NCBI GenBank assembly: GCA_027320785.1
Contig: DAHVKR010000001.1
Span: forward strand, 1 to 16,778
Length of the DNA stretch: 16,778 bases
Direction of reading: 5' to 3'
Source of the DNA: Bdellovibrionales bacterium
GTDB lineage: Bacteria > Bdellovibrionota > Bdellovibrionia > Bdellovibrionales > Bdellovibrionaceae
Position 1 is the first letter of the stretch. Each line of letters opens with the position of its first letter. Below the pieces are notes generated by a model, which searched no databases, was not told the origin of the DNA, and was given only the letters and a program-made list of their open reading frames with translations. The position numbers were made by a program, and so were the translations under genes. Shown piece after piece: positions 7,224 to 15,199 of the stretch.

Positions 7224-8684
7224 GTGGCAAAAGATTGGAAAGAAAAGCTCAATAAAATCTTTCATTTTGAGTCCTTTCGCCCGGGGCAAAGGGAAGTTTT
7301 AGAGCTTCTTTTCGAAAATAAGTCCGTTCTAGGGCTAATGCCAACAGGATCTGGGAAAAGTCTCACCTATCAGTTTTTTGCAGAAACCCTCAATAAAGGG
7401 GGAGAGCGGGCGGAGCTGGTTCTGGTTGTCACTCCATTGATTGCCCTCATGGAGGACCAGTCTCAGAAGGCTCGAAGTTTTGGACTGGAGGCGGGCTTTA
7501 TTCACTCTCAGATTCCAGCCTCAGAAAAAGAAAAGCGTTTGCAGAGGCTTAAAGCGGGATTCTATACCCTCTTTTTTGCCACACCCGAGAGATTGCAAAA
7601 GCCTGAGTTTCAAGAAGCGCTTTCTCAACGCACTTTGCGGCTATTTGTTGTGGATGAGGCTCACTGTATCAGTCTGTGGGGGCATGATTTCAGGCCTGAT
7701 TATGCAAAGCTCGGTGAGTTTCGAAAGAAGTGGAAAGAGCCGCTCACTCTCGCTTTGACGGCTACGGCGACACCCGATGTGCAAAAGGAAATTTTAAAGT
7801 CCCTTTCTATTCAGAATTCTCAAATTGTGAGTACAGGCCTGAAGCGTGACAATATTGGAATTCAGGTTCATGAGGTCTATGGTCTTGAGGAAAAAATGGA
7901 GGATATGATTCCAAGACTACGAGAAAGAACTGGAACGGCGCTTATTTATACTACTCTTATTAAAACAGCTGAAGAGATTCGTCGTTTTTTGCATAAACAG
8001 GGTCTCGAGAGCTTGATTTACCATGGGGATTTGCCTCCTCAGAAAAGACGTTCTTCTCTTAAAAAATTTATGATGGAAGAAAAGTCTTTGATGGTGGCGA
8101 CACCGGCTTTTGGATTGGGTATTGATAAAGCCAATATTCGGAATGTTTTTCATCTGGAACCCCCGGGGTCTTTGGAAAGCTATTTTCAAGAGGTGGGAAG
8201 AGCGGGGCGAGATGGTTTGCCTAGCCAAGCGATTCTTTATTATGACTCGGAAGATCTGACGATTCCCATGCAGTTTATTCAGAGTGCTCATCCCGAGAAA
8301 AGTTATATCGAAAAAATGTATCATTTAATCGAGAGTCACCCTGATAAAATAAAGTCCCTCGGCGCCGAGTATTTAGCAGAGCAGATGAGTTTCAAAAATC
8401 GAGGTGATCATCGCGTTGAATCCGCATTGAATATTTTAGAGCGCTGGGGCTGTATCACTCGAAATCAAGAGGTGATAGAACTGGCGGGAGCGTTGGACCC
8501 AGAGATGTTTACCCTGGAAAACCAACAACAACTTTTAAAACATCACAATCAGAAACTATACACATTCCTTCAGTGGATTAAGAATACAGAGGAGTGTCGG
8601 CTTTTGGGTATATACCGGTATTTCGGCCACGAGGGAGAAACTCCTTGCGGGCTTTGTGATGTTTGTGTTCCGCCAAAAGGCTAG
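7224..8684 (+). CDS. recQ: RecQ-family ATP-dependent DNA helicase, short form
   Basis: This 486-residue SF2 helicase unwinds DNA 3' to 5' in recombination and replication-fork repair. It carries motif 0 FESFRPGQREVL, Walker A PTGSGKS (Lys45), DEAH (144-147), TATATP, AFGLGIDKANIR, and motif VI QEVGRAGRDG. The zinc site has Cys458, 475, 478 and 481, with the spacing of E. coli RecQ. Differences from E. coli RecQ are clear. About 80 residues resembling a helical winged-helix module (about 350-430) sit before the zinc site, and the protein ends five residues after the last cysteine, so the downstream RQC winged helix and HRDC domain are absent. The aromatic-rich loop reads CISLWGHDFR, with Leu151 replacing the usual Gln. 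The GTG start is supported by AAGAGGG 8 bases upstream. Confidence 0.9.
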   Translation: MAKDWKEKLNKIFHFESFRPGQREVLELLFENKSVLGLMPTGSGKSLTYQFFAETLNKGGERAELVLVVTPLIALMEDQSQKARSFGLEAGFIHSQIPASEKEKRLQRLKAGFYTLFFATPERLQKPEFQEALSQRTLRLFVVDEAHCISLWGHDFRPDYAKLGEFRKKWKEPLTLALTATATPDVQKEILKSLSIQNSQIVSTGLKRDNIGIQVHEVYGLEEKMEDMIPRLRERTGTALIYTTLIKTAEEIRRFLHKQGLESLIYHGDLPPQKRRSSLKKFMMEEKSLMVATPAFGLGIDKANIRNVFHLEPPGSLESYFQEVGRAGRDGLPSQAILYYDSEDLTIPMQFIQSAHPEKSYIEKMYHLIESHPDKIKSLGAEYLAEQMSFKNRGDHRVESALNILERWGCITRNQEVIELAGALDPEMFTLENQQQLLKHHNQKLYTFLQWIKNTEECRLLGIYRYFGHEGETPCGLCDVCVPPKG

Positions 8685-8724
8685 TATCGACTTCAGAATA
8701 AAAGTAAAATGCCGATAAGTTCAT

Positions 8725-9135
8725 ATGATGAAGAGAAAAGTCCTTTTTTTTCTATTATTGTTAGGGGCTGGGATGGCCGTGGCGCAAACCCCTGAGGACT
8801 CCATGTTCGATGATTCTCTTCAGAAAACTCAAAATGTGCTACAAGATCAAGCACAAAGAGATAAGGCGATTTCAGAGTCATCTGATGCTAAAAAGGTGGA
8901 CGAGCAAGTTAAAAAGTTAGCACCCGATGAAAACACGCGGGCTGAGTTTTATGAACTTGCGGCTGACATGTTGAACAATTACAAATCAGAAAAAGACGAA
9001 GAAAAAATGAAAAAAAGTATTCAGCAGGGTATGCGAAACCCAGCTGAGTATTATAAGCAACTCACACCTGAGCAGAAGAAAAAGGTTGAAGAGCTTTCTT
9101 ACAAAATAAACCCTGGTCCCTCCCAAGCTCCCTAG
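8725..9135 (+). CDS. Hypothetical secreted, helical protein
   Basis: This 136-residue protein begins with a clear Sec signal peptide (basic MMKRK, hydrophobic core about 6-17, cleavage predicted after AVA at residue 20, before Gln21). There is no lipobox cysteine, so it should be released to the periplasm. The mature part is very polar, rich in Lys, Glu, Asp and Gln, with no cysteine, and looks mostly alpha-helical (for example DEEKMKKSIQQGMRNPAEYYKQLTPEQKKKVEELSY broken into helices). It resembles no family I can name. Either of the first two methionines could be the start; the ribosome binding site is weak. It follows the recQ-like gene by 40 bp and precedes aat by 14 bp, so it may be co-transcribed with one or both. 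Confidence 0.7.
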   Translation: MMKRKVLFFLLLLGAGMAVAQTPEDSMFDDSLQKTQNVLQDQAQRDKAISESSDAKKVDEQVKKLAPDENTRAEFYELAADMLNNYKSEKDEEKMKKSIQQGMRNPAEYYKQLTPEQKKKVEELSYKINPGPSQAP

Positions 9136-9149
9136 TGTAAAGTTAAACC

Positions 9150-9785
9150 ATGGGAATATTTCCCGATCCCACATTTGATTATGAAGAAGGTCTTGTTGCC
9201 ATCGGTGGTCCTTTGTCGGTTCCTGTTTTAGAGGAGGCGTACTCGAAGGGAATTTTTCCTTGGCCACAGGAAGGTTATCCCTTGCTATGGTTTTGCCCTG
9301 AAAAAAGAGGGATCTTAAAGTTTGAGAACCTCCATATTCCTCAAAGTCTTCGTAAAAAAATAAAAAAATACCCCGTACAATATAGCCGTAATAAGAGTTT
9401 TATAGAAGTGATTCAGGCTTGCGCTGAACAGAAGAGAAAAGATCAAATTGGTACATGGATCACGGATGAAATTATAGAGGCTTATATTGAATTTCATAAA
9501 GCGGGATACGCTCACTCTTGGGAGGTTTGGGAGAAGGGTGAGCTTGTGGGAGGCGGTTACGGCATTTTATGTCGAGGAGTTTTTTCTGGAGAAAGTCTTT
9601 TTCATCGCAAAACAAATATGTCGAAGTTAGCGCTTCTTAAAATGATTGAAGATTTACAAAAAGAAGGTTTGAAGTGGATGGACACACAAATGGTGACGCC
9701 ACTTTTGCGATCCTTTGGGGCAGAAGAAATAACAAAAAAAGATTTTCTGAAGTTACTTTCCCGCTCTCAAAAACAGCAGGGATAA
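9150..9785 (+). CDS. aat: Leucyl/phenylalanyl-tRNA--protein transferase
   Basis: Aat moves Leu or Phe from aminoacyl-tRNA to the N terminus of proteins that begin with Lys or Arg, creating a bacterial N-degron read by ClpS and ClpAP. The 211-residue product carries the family hallmarks in order: FPDPTFDYEEGLVAIGG, AYSKGIFPWP, WFCPEKRGIL, the GTWITDEIIEAYIEFHKAGYAHS block, VGGGYG, SGESLFHR, and WMDTQMVTPLLRSFGA near the end. It is about 20 residues shorter at the N terminus than E. coli Aat. An in-frame TAA six bases before the ATG (9144-9146) rules out a longer start. No clear ribosome binding site is seen. It ends 5 bp before the convergent PilZ-domain gene. Confidence 0.94.
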   Translation: MGIFPDPTFDYEEGLVAIGGPLSVPVLEEAYSKGIFPWPQEGYPLLWFCPEKRGILKFENLHIPQSLRKKIKKYPVQYSRNKSFIEVIQACAEQKRKDQIGTWITDEIIEAYIEFHKAGYAHSWEVWEKGELVGGGYGILCRGVFSGESLFHRKTNMSKLALLKMIEDLQKEGLKWMDTQMVTPLLRSFGAEEITKKDFLKLLSRSQKQQG

Positions 9786-9790
9786 CGTTG

Positions 9791-10303
9791 TTACATAAAA
9801 TGATGGTAATAGCCGGTTACAAGAATCCAGGTGAAGAAGACCCAGACACCAAGCAAGGTTGACATCATAAGAACTTTTATAAAATCAGAGGCTGTAATCG
9901 TAATGGCAGAGTTTTCGCTTATGAACTGCTGGTCAACTTGATCCTTTAGCTTTCGTGAAAGACCTTGAGCCAAAGCGATTCTTTGAGCCATTTCCAGCTT
10001 ATAGAAGTGAACAGCCACGAGCATCTTTTGATTTTTGAGTGGATCTATGCGCGTGACGACTGCATAACAAGCCATGACCTGCGAACCTGGTACCTCAAAC
10101 TGAATTTTAATGACTTCTCCTAAAAGTGGGCATAAATCAGAAGGGGCTGTGAAAGCCAGGCCGGTTAAGGAGATATTCCTGATTTCGGTTCCCTCTTCCC
10201 AAGGCATTTGTCGAGGACCCGCCACACGAATTAGAGAATCGTCTTGAGTATTCAAAATGTATCGTGGGGAACGCCCATGGTATTTTGCGAGTCCTTGTGC
10301 CAT
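9791..10303 (-). CDS. PilZ-domain protein with C-terminal membrane anchor
   Basis: PilZ domains bind cyclic di-GMP and regulate motility, envelope or secretion functions. In this 170-residue protein the PilZ-like part covers about 8-105 and includes the IRNISLTGLAF segment, matching the [D/N]xSxxG motif. The first motif, normally RxxxR, reads GRSPR, so the first arginine is missing and cyclic di-GMP binding may be weak or absent. After a helical, charged linker (about 105-130), a single hydrophobic segment (about 143-163, VLMMSTLLGVWVFFTWILV) would anchor it in the inner membrane with the PilZ part in the cytoplasm. The ATG is the only good start at the expected N terminus. Its neighbours are functionally unrelated, with aat convergent and ppk divergent. 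The output is unknown. Confidence 0.7.
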   Translation of the reverse strand: MAQGLAKYHGRSPRYILNTQDDSLIRVAGPRQMPWEEGTEIRNISLTGLAFTAPSDLCPLLGEVIKIQFEVPGSQVMACYAVVTRIDPLKNQKMLVAVHFYKLEMAQRIALAQGLSRKLKDQVDQQFISENSAITITASDFIKVLMMSTLLGVWVFFTWILVTGYYHHFM

Positions 10304-10372
10304 ACTTCCGTCTTATCGGCTAAAAGGGGGCGAGGTCTTTAGGCCAGTTCCCTAAAAAACAAACTCGATCTT

Positions 10373-10410
10373 GACTCAATCTGAAGCGCAAAAAAATTTG
10401 AGTCTTTTTA
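10373..10410 (+). repeat. Inverted repeat in the ppk leader
   Basis: GACTCAA (10373-10379) and TTGAGTC (10398-10404) form a perfect 7-bp inverted repeat around an 18-base loop, followed by five T (10405-10409). It lies just before the most likely ppk start codons, and would fall inside the coding sequence if the TTG at 10371 were used. It may be a leader hairpin or a binding site; the loop is long for a terminator. Confidence 0.35.
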
Positions 10411-10427
10411 GGATGTTAGAGACAATA

Positions 10428-12605
10428 ATGGGAATGAAAACAACTCGAAAAAAAACCTCATCTTCTGGTATGAGCAAAAAGACAATTCGTAAAGCGAGTC
10501 GTCGTCGCCTTCAAGTCATGGAGCACACTCGCTCTTCTTCTTCTGAGTTTACAAATCGGGAAATAGGTTGGCTTCGGTTTAATCAAAGAGTACTACACGA
10601 GGCTCAAGACGAGAGAAATCCACTTCTCGAGAGGGCTCGGTTTTTAGCTATTAGCGGTTCAAATCTTGACGAATTTTTTATGAAACGCGTAGGGGGGCTC
10701 AAGCGACAAATTGCCTATGGAGTGATGGCGAAGTCTTCAGATGGGCAAACAGCAGAGCATCAGCTTCGAGCCATTCGCGCTTTTGTTTTAGCTAAAATTA
10801 AAGCACAGGCCACATGTGCTGATGAAATTAGAAAAAAACTAAATGAAAAAAAAATTCATTTAATGAAATGGAAAGATCTATCATCAAAGCAAAAAGAATC
10901 TGTCAAAAGATACTATGTTAGAAACGTATTTCCCGTTTTGACTCCTTTGTCTGTGGACCCAGGTCATCCTTTCCCTTTTATTTCAAATCTTTCGACTTCG
11001 CTTGGGGTAACTTTGAAGCATCCCGAGTCAGATGAAAAGTTCTTTGCTCGTTTAAAAATCCCTAAAGTATTGCCTTCTTGGATTCAAGTTGAAAGAGATT
11101 CAACTCAGTATGTGAGCCTCTTGGACGTGATTACCATGAATTTGCAGGATCTTTTTCCTCAAATGCAGGTTTTGAATGTGATGCCCTTTCGGATCACGCG
11201 CAATGCAGACTCAGACCGCGATGATGAGGATGCTGAAGACTTGTTGGAGTCAATTGCAGAAGAACTGAGACAAAGACGATTTGCTGAGGTGGTTCGACTT
11301 CAGCATGGACCCAATCCAGATCCTTGGATCCTTAACTTCCTGATGCAGGAGTTGGATTTAAAAGAAGAGGATATTTATGAAAGCCCGGGAGACTTAGATT
11401 ACACAGATTGGAATTTTATTGCGGATTTACCTCTATCTGATTTGAAATTTGAGGCTTTTACTCCTGTCGTTCCTTTGCCGTTTGTTGATGAAACTCAACC
11501 TATTTTCAACATTATTAAAAAACAAGACATGCTTCTGCACCACCCTTATGAAAGTTTTAACGGAACTGTGTTGCGCTTAGTCCGAGAGGCAACGCATGAT
11601 CCAAAAGTTTTAGCAATAAAAATGACTCTTTACCGTACGGGTGATAATTCGCCTTTTGTAAAGTCATTGATCGAAGCTGCGGAGATGGGAAAACAAGTTG
11701 TTTGTTTGATTGAGTTGAAAGCTCGATTTGATGAGGAAAGAAATATCTATTGGGCTCAGGCTCTTGAGAGCGCGGGGGTTCATGTTGTTTATGGTGTTGT
11801 GGGTCTTAAAACCCATGCCAAGACAATTTTGATTGTTCGTCAAGAGGATGAGGAGCTGAAATGTTATGCCCACATTGGCACAGGTAACTACAATGTTTCA
11901 ACGGCGAGGACTTACACTGACTTAGGGCTTTTGACAGCAAAAGAAGAAATTACGAATGATATAGTTGAGTTTTTTCATTATTTAACAGGACGGTCTTTGA
12001 AAAACGAATATAAGCATTTGCTCGTTGCTCCTGTGAATATGTTTGCACGCATGAAGGCCATGATTGAGCGAGAAGGGGAGAATGCCAAAGCGGGCAAGCC
12101 GTCTCAAATTATAGCGAAGTTTAATAATATGGAAGAAAATGATTTGGCTTTGGCCCTTTATGCAGCCTCTCAAAAGGGTACGGAGATTGATCTGATCGTG
12201 CGTGGGTTTTGTTGTATGCGACCTCGAACTCCTGGTCTGAGCGAACATTTACGAGTGCAGTCTATTTTAGGTCGTTTTTTGGAACATTCTCGTATTTATT
12301 ATTTCCGCAATGGAACACAGGATCCCATTGATGGCGAGTTTTATATCGGGTCTGCTGATTGGATGTATCGAAATCTGCATGCTCGTGTTGAAGCTCTTGT
12401 TCCGCTTTATGATAGACCTCTAAGAGAAAAATTATGGGAAGTTCTTCAGTTGTGTTTGCAAGATCAAAGGCAAGCTTGGGATATGGACTCTATGGGGGAG
12501 TATGTTCAAAGGAATTCGGTGGGGCCTGGAGTTCAGCAAAAAATAATCGATTTAACAAAAAATCTTGTTAAGATAGATGAGGATAAAGATAAAGGGAGTA
12601 CATGA
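10428..12605 (+). CDS. ppk: Polyphosphate kinase 1
   Basis: PPK1 reversibly polymerises the gamma-phosphate of ATP into inorganic polyphosphate. The protein has the N domain (TNREIGWLRFNQRVLHEA onward), the middle domain, and two C-terminal phospholipase-D-like domains. The autophosphorylated histidine lies in LKTHAKT (codon 11814-11816), followed by HIGTGNYN; the second active-site histidine is in FLEHSR (codon 12285-12287). The two are 157 residues apart, as in E. coli (His435 and His592). The start is uncertain. The frame is open from a TTG at 10371, with ATGs at 10413, 10428 and 10434. I chose 10428 (725 residues), which has a weak GAG-type ribosome binding site 6 bases upstream; all give a basic, Ser/Arg-rich N-terminal tail before the conserved domain. 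The stop overlaps sixA by ATGA. Confidence 0.94.
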   Translation: MGMKTTRKKTSSSGMSKKTIRKASRRRLQVMEHTRSSSSEFTNREIGWLRFNQRVLHEAQDERNPLLERARFLAISGSNLDEFFMKRVGGLKRQIAYGVMAKSSDGQTAEHQLRAIRAFVLAKIKAQATCADEIRKKLNEKKIHLMKWKDLSSKQKESVKRYYVRNVFPVLTPLSVDPGHPFPFISNLSTSLGVTLKHPESDEKFFARLKIPKVLPSWIQVERDSTQYVSLLDVITMNLQDLFPQMQVLNVMPFRITRNADSDRDDEDAEDLLESIAEELRQRRFAEVVRLQHGPNPDPWILNFLMQELDLKEEDIYESPGDLDYTDWNFIADLPLSDLKFEAFTPVVPLPFVDETQPIFNIIKKQDMLLHHPYESFNGTVLRLVREATHDPKVLAIKMTLYRTGDNSPFVKSLIEAAEMGKQVVCLIELKARFDEERNIYWAQALESAGVHVVYGVVGLKTHAKTILIVRQEDEELKCYAHIGTGNYNVSTARTYTDLGLLTAKEEITNDIVEFFHYLTGRSLKNEYKHLLVAPVNMFARMKAMIEREGENAKAGKPSQIIAKFNNMEENDLALALYAASQKGTEIDLIVRGFCCMRPRTPGLSEHLRVQSILGRFLEHSRIYYFRNGTQDPIDGEFYIGSADWMYRNLHARVEALVPLYDRPLREKLWEVLQLCLQDQRQAWDMDSMGEYVQRNSVGPGVQQKIIDLTKNLVKIDEDKDKGST

Positions 12606-13120
12606 TTCAGCTTATTTTTATTCGACATGCCATTGCTCAAGAGCGTGCCGAGTTTCAAAAAAAAACTAAATTGGATGATGCCTTTCGCCCTTTGACTTCG
12701 AAGGGGAGAAATCGACACGAACGAATGATGGGCATTATGAAAAAAAGATGGGCAAAGGATATTGATCTCGTGATATCCAGCCCCTACACCAGAGCACGAC
12801 AGTCGGCTGAAATTATTTCCCAGATGTATGATGATAAAAAAGTTGTAGAGTGTTCAGAGCTTGTTCCTCAAAGTCCTCCACAAGCTTTTATAAAGTGGAT
12901 AAAGTCTCAAAATTTTCGAGGTAATACTTTTGTCGTTGTGGGGCATGAGCCCAATTTAAGTTTGCTGATTACTTATCTTTTAGCGGGTAGTGAGTATACT
13001 TTTTTGGAGCTTAAAAAATCAGGAATTTTGTGTCTTGAGGTCGATATGTTGAAGAGTTTGGGACCTAGCTCGGCTCAACTTCAATGGTTTTTAGCACCCA
13101 AAATGGTTCTGAAAGAGTAA
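12602..13120 (+). CDS. sixA: SixA-type phosphohistidine phosphatase
   Basis: SixA proteins belong to the histidine phosphatase (phosphoglycerate mutase-like) superfamily and remove phosphate from phosphohistidine on proteins; in E. coli SixA acts on phosphorelay or phosphotransferase-system components. This 172-residue protein has the catalytic RHG-type motif at the N terminus (LIFIRHAIA, with His9), the substrate-pocket segment VISSPYTRARQSAEII, and the second histidine in VVVGHEPNLS (His115), all in the order and spacing of the family. It starts inside the ppk stop codon (ATGA), so it is co-translated with ppk. The coupling suggests a role tied to polyphosphate metabolism or to the phosphohistidine of PPK itself; that is inference. 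It ends 4 bp from the convergent ppx. Confidence 0.88.
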   Translation: MIQLIFIRHAIAQERAEFQKKTKLDDAFRPLTSKGRNRHERMMGIMKKRWAKDIDLVISSPYTRARQSAEIISQMYDDKKVVECSELVPQSPPQAFIKWIKSQNFRGNTFVVVGHEPNLSLLITYLLAGSEYTFLELKKSGILCLEVDMLKSLGPSSAQLQWFLAPKMVLKE

Positions 13121-13124
13121 GTCG

Positions 13125-14024
13125 TTAGACGAGAGAGTACAGAAGGCCATCTCGAAGGCCGATACCTGGAATGACCATTTTATCGATGCCAGCCTGCCGA
13201 AGGGTAGACTCGACAACGGCTGTTGCAGGAACAATGACATCAGCACGATCAGAGCGAAGACCATAATGTGTAATTCGATCTCGTAAGGGAATTGCAAGAA
13301 GTCTTTCGAAGATCTGTCCCACTTCTGAAGTCAAAAGATACTCATTCGACATGTCCATCAAAAGCTGCACTTTCAGTCGAGCCATGCACTCCATATTGCC
13401 ACCTGTTCCAACTGCAAAATCAAGAGCCATACCATTTAGATTTTTATCGAAAAACTCTACGACAGGTGTTAGGAGATCCCCGAGTGCAATTCGAATATGG
13501 TGTTCAGACATTTTTCTTTTCTGTAGATGTTCGAGCATGCGAACGGTTCCGAGAGGAAAGCTTTGGGTGGACTTCAGAACACCTTTATCGGAATGAGTGA
13601 TTTCGACACTCCCTCCTCCCACATCAATGAGCAGAACTTGTTTTTTTCTAAGGTCAACGCGGTGTTTGACAGCATCAAAAATAAGCTTAGCTTCGGTCAG
13701 GCCGTCGATGACTTCGAGTTGAATATTCGAAGTGTTTTTGATTTTCTGAATAAATTCAAGCTTGTTGCGGGATTCGCGTGTGGCGCTTGTGGCAACGGCA
13801 CGGCATCGGACCACTTTCATTTTTTTATTAATATCAGCAAATTCACAAAAGTATTTTTCTGCCTGTTGAAGGGTTTGAGTCGAGATTTGACCCTCATGAA
13901 AAACATCGGCTCCAAGGCGTAAGGGAATCCGGTATTTCTTTAAAATCTCGAATCGATCCCCCTGCCACTCAGCTACTATCATACGGACAGCATTGGACCC
14001 TAAATCAATAGCAGATATTCTCAT
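13125..14024 (-). CDS. ppx: Exopolyphosphatase, Ppx/GppA family, short form
   Basis: Ppx/GppA enzymes hydrolyse terminal phosphate from polyphosphate, or pppGpp, using an actin-like ATPase fold. This 299-residue protein contains only the two actin-like domains: the first phosphate loop AIDLGSNAVRM (5-15), RCRAVATSATRES (about 73-85), the catalytic region VIDGLTEAKLIF (Glu111), the second phosphate loop IDVGGGSVEI (133-142), and PLGTVRM. The usual SGxEEAR reads DGLTEAK. The C-terminal HD-like and tail domains of the ~510-residue E. coli Ppx and GppA are missing, as in other bacterial short Ppx proteins. The position next to ppk favours polyphosphate as substrate. It converges on sixA with a 4-bp gap and diverges from the barrel gene. 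The ribosome binding site is weak. Confidence 0.9.
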   Translation of the reverse strand: MRISAIDLGSNAVRMIVAEWQGDRFEILKKYRIPLRLGADVFHEGQISTQTLQQAEKYFCEFADINKKMKVVRCRAVATSATRESRNKLEFIQKIKNTSNIQLEVIDGLTEAKLIFDAVKHRVDLRKKQVLLIDVGGGSVEITHSDKGVLKSTQSFPLGTVRMLEHLQKRKMSEHHIRIALGDLLTPVVEFFDKNLNGMALDFAVGTGGNMECMARLKVQLLMDMSNEYLLTSEVGQIFERLLAIPLRDRITHYGLRSDRADVIVPATAVVESTLRQAGIDKMVIPGIGLRDGLLYSLV

Positions 14025-14089
14025 AACGATTAGGATAAGGGGCTCTGTCTAAGCTTGCAAGGTGGAAACACTTATGATGGGATTTTGCT

Positions 14090-15181
14090 ATGAAAAACAG
14101 TTTCATTATTTTTTGTCTTTTCTTGGCATCTTTGGCCGTAGCACAAGAGCCGCCCCTTCCTACGCCTTCTGTTTCAAAAGAACCCTTGAGGTCATTGAAG
14201 CTGGACTTTCTTCTTCATGGTGATGCTGATTTTTTCTTAGAGATGGCACATTTACCCACCTCCGAGCAGGGACAGTCGCGATTTGATTTTTCGCTTTTAC
14301 AACTGAGTCCCACACTCGTATTAAATCCAGACTTGGCTCTTCACTTCCGTTTTGTGTTGGCTGATGAAAGAAGCTCAAAGCTCAAAAATTATATGAATGA
14401 AGTTCAAGATGCTTATATTGAGTATCAAGATCCGAGAGAGAAGAAGCTTCGACATGACTTCGGTTTGATTCGAAATGCCTGGCTTACAACAGAAGGTTTT
14501 GCTGGAGAAATGGATTTCTTTGGTGTGACAGGAAGAAGTTTGGTGCGGCGTTATCAGTTAATGGGCGAAGGTGACCTGGGGTATCAGGCCTTATACCAGC
14601 CAAGTGAAAATGGACTTTGGGCTCTGGGTTTTGTTAACGGTGAAGAAAATAAAAGTGATGAGAAAGGTCCCAATAAGGAAACTTATCTGATGGGACTCTA
14701 TCAGTTTTGTGATTTTCGGATTCAATCTTGGTTAAGCTATGGGCGTGTGGATCGTCTTGACTCCTCTATTAACGAGAGACTTCAGCTTTTGCTGCGTATT
14801 GAAAAAACATGGGGAAGATTTCAGGTGGGTCTGGAGGGGCTTTCAACTCAGGATCCCAGTGTGGATTTAGAGTCTGAAGGGCGGCTTCAGGGAATTACAT
14901 TCACTGAGCTCGCGACACCTCGTCAAATTTGGACTCGTGGGGGGCGAATGGAAGTCGCCTATCGCCTTAATGAGTCTCAGGACCTAATGGTTCGGTATGA
15001 TTATTTGGTTCCTCAGTGGGAAAGTAAGAGAGTTGTTTCATTTGAGACGAGCTGGATCAAAAAGGAATCGGATTTGATGAGATGGGGACTCTTTTACGAG
15101 GATACCCTTTTGGGCTCTCAGCACTCTTCGCAGTCGAAGAGACAGGAGTGGGTTCGTATCGGGCTGGGTATTGGGTTTTAG
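14090..15181 (+). CDS. Predicted outer-membrane beta-barrel, porin-like protein
   Basis: The 363-residue product has a Sec signal peptide (MKNSFIIFCLFLASLAVA, cleavage before Gln19). The mature protein is made of alternating amphipathic strands with many aromatic residues, such as KLDFLLHGDADFFLEM, LALHFRFVLADER, DAYIEYQD, LMGLYQFCDFRIQSWLSYG and RMEVAYRLNESQDLMVRYDY. It ends in Phe (VRIGLGIGF), the classical barrel-assembly signal. The layout resembles the phosphate-selective porin superfamily (OprO/OprP-like): a strand with an acidic pattern, FGLIRNAWLT near the middle, and GALGYQALYQ-like repeats. I cannot assign it with confidence. Its place between ppx and phoU-phoB suggests a phosphate-regulated outer-membrane channel. 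A TATGAT -10-like hexamer lies at 14073-14078, without a good -35. Confidence 0.72.
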   Translation: MKNSFIIFCLFLASLAVAQEPPLPTPSVSKEPLRSLKLDFLLHGDADFFLEMAHLPTSEQGQSRFDFSLLQLSPTLVLNPDLALHFRFVLADERSSKLKNYMNEVQDAYIEYQDPREKKLRHDFGLIRNAWLTTEGFAGEMDFFGVTGRSLVRRYQLMGEGDLGYQALYQPSENGLWALGFVNGEENKSDEKGPNKETYLMGLYQFCDFRIQSWLSYGRVDRLDSSINERLQLLLRIEKTWGRFQVGLEGLSTQDPSVDLESEGRLQGITFTELATPRQIWTRGGRMEVAYRLNESQDLMVRYDYLVPQWESKRVVSFETSWIKKESDLMRWGLFYEDTLLGSQHSSQSKRQEWVRIGLGIGF

Positions 15182-15199
15182 CTCACCGGGATGGCTTTT

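Noticed and set aside
7917..8324. 135-codon minus-strand frame inside the recQ-like gene
   Set aside because: It is fully antisense to helicase motifs V and VI, and its sequence is low in recognisable structure; a shadow frame.
13527..13922. 131-codon plus-strand frame inside ppx
   Set aside because: It is antisense to the conserved Ppx phosphate-loop region and contains no domain I recognise.
14045..14078. CTGTCTA plus TATGAT as a Pho box and promoter for the barrel gene
   Set aside because: Only one half-site is present; the position 11 bp later does not repeat GTCA. The -10-like hexamer lacks a partner.
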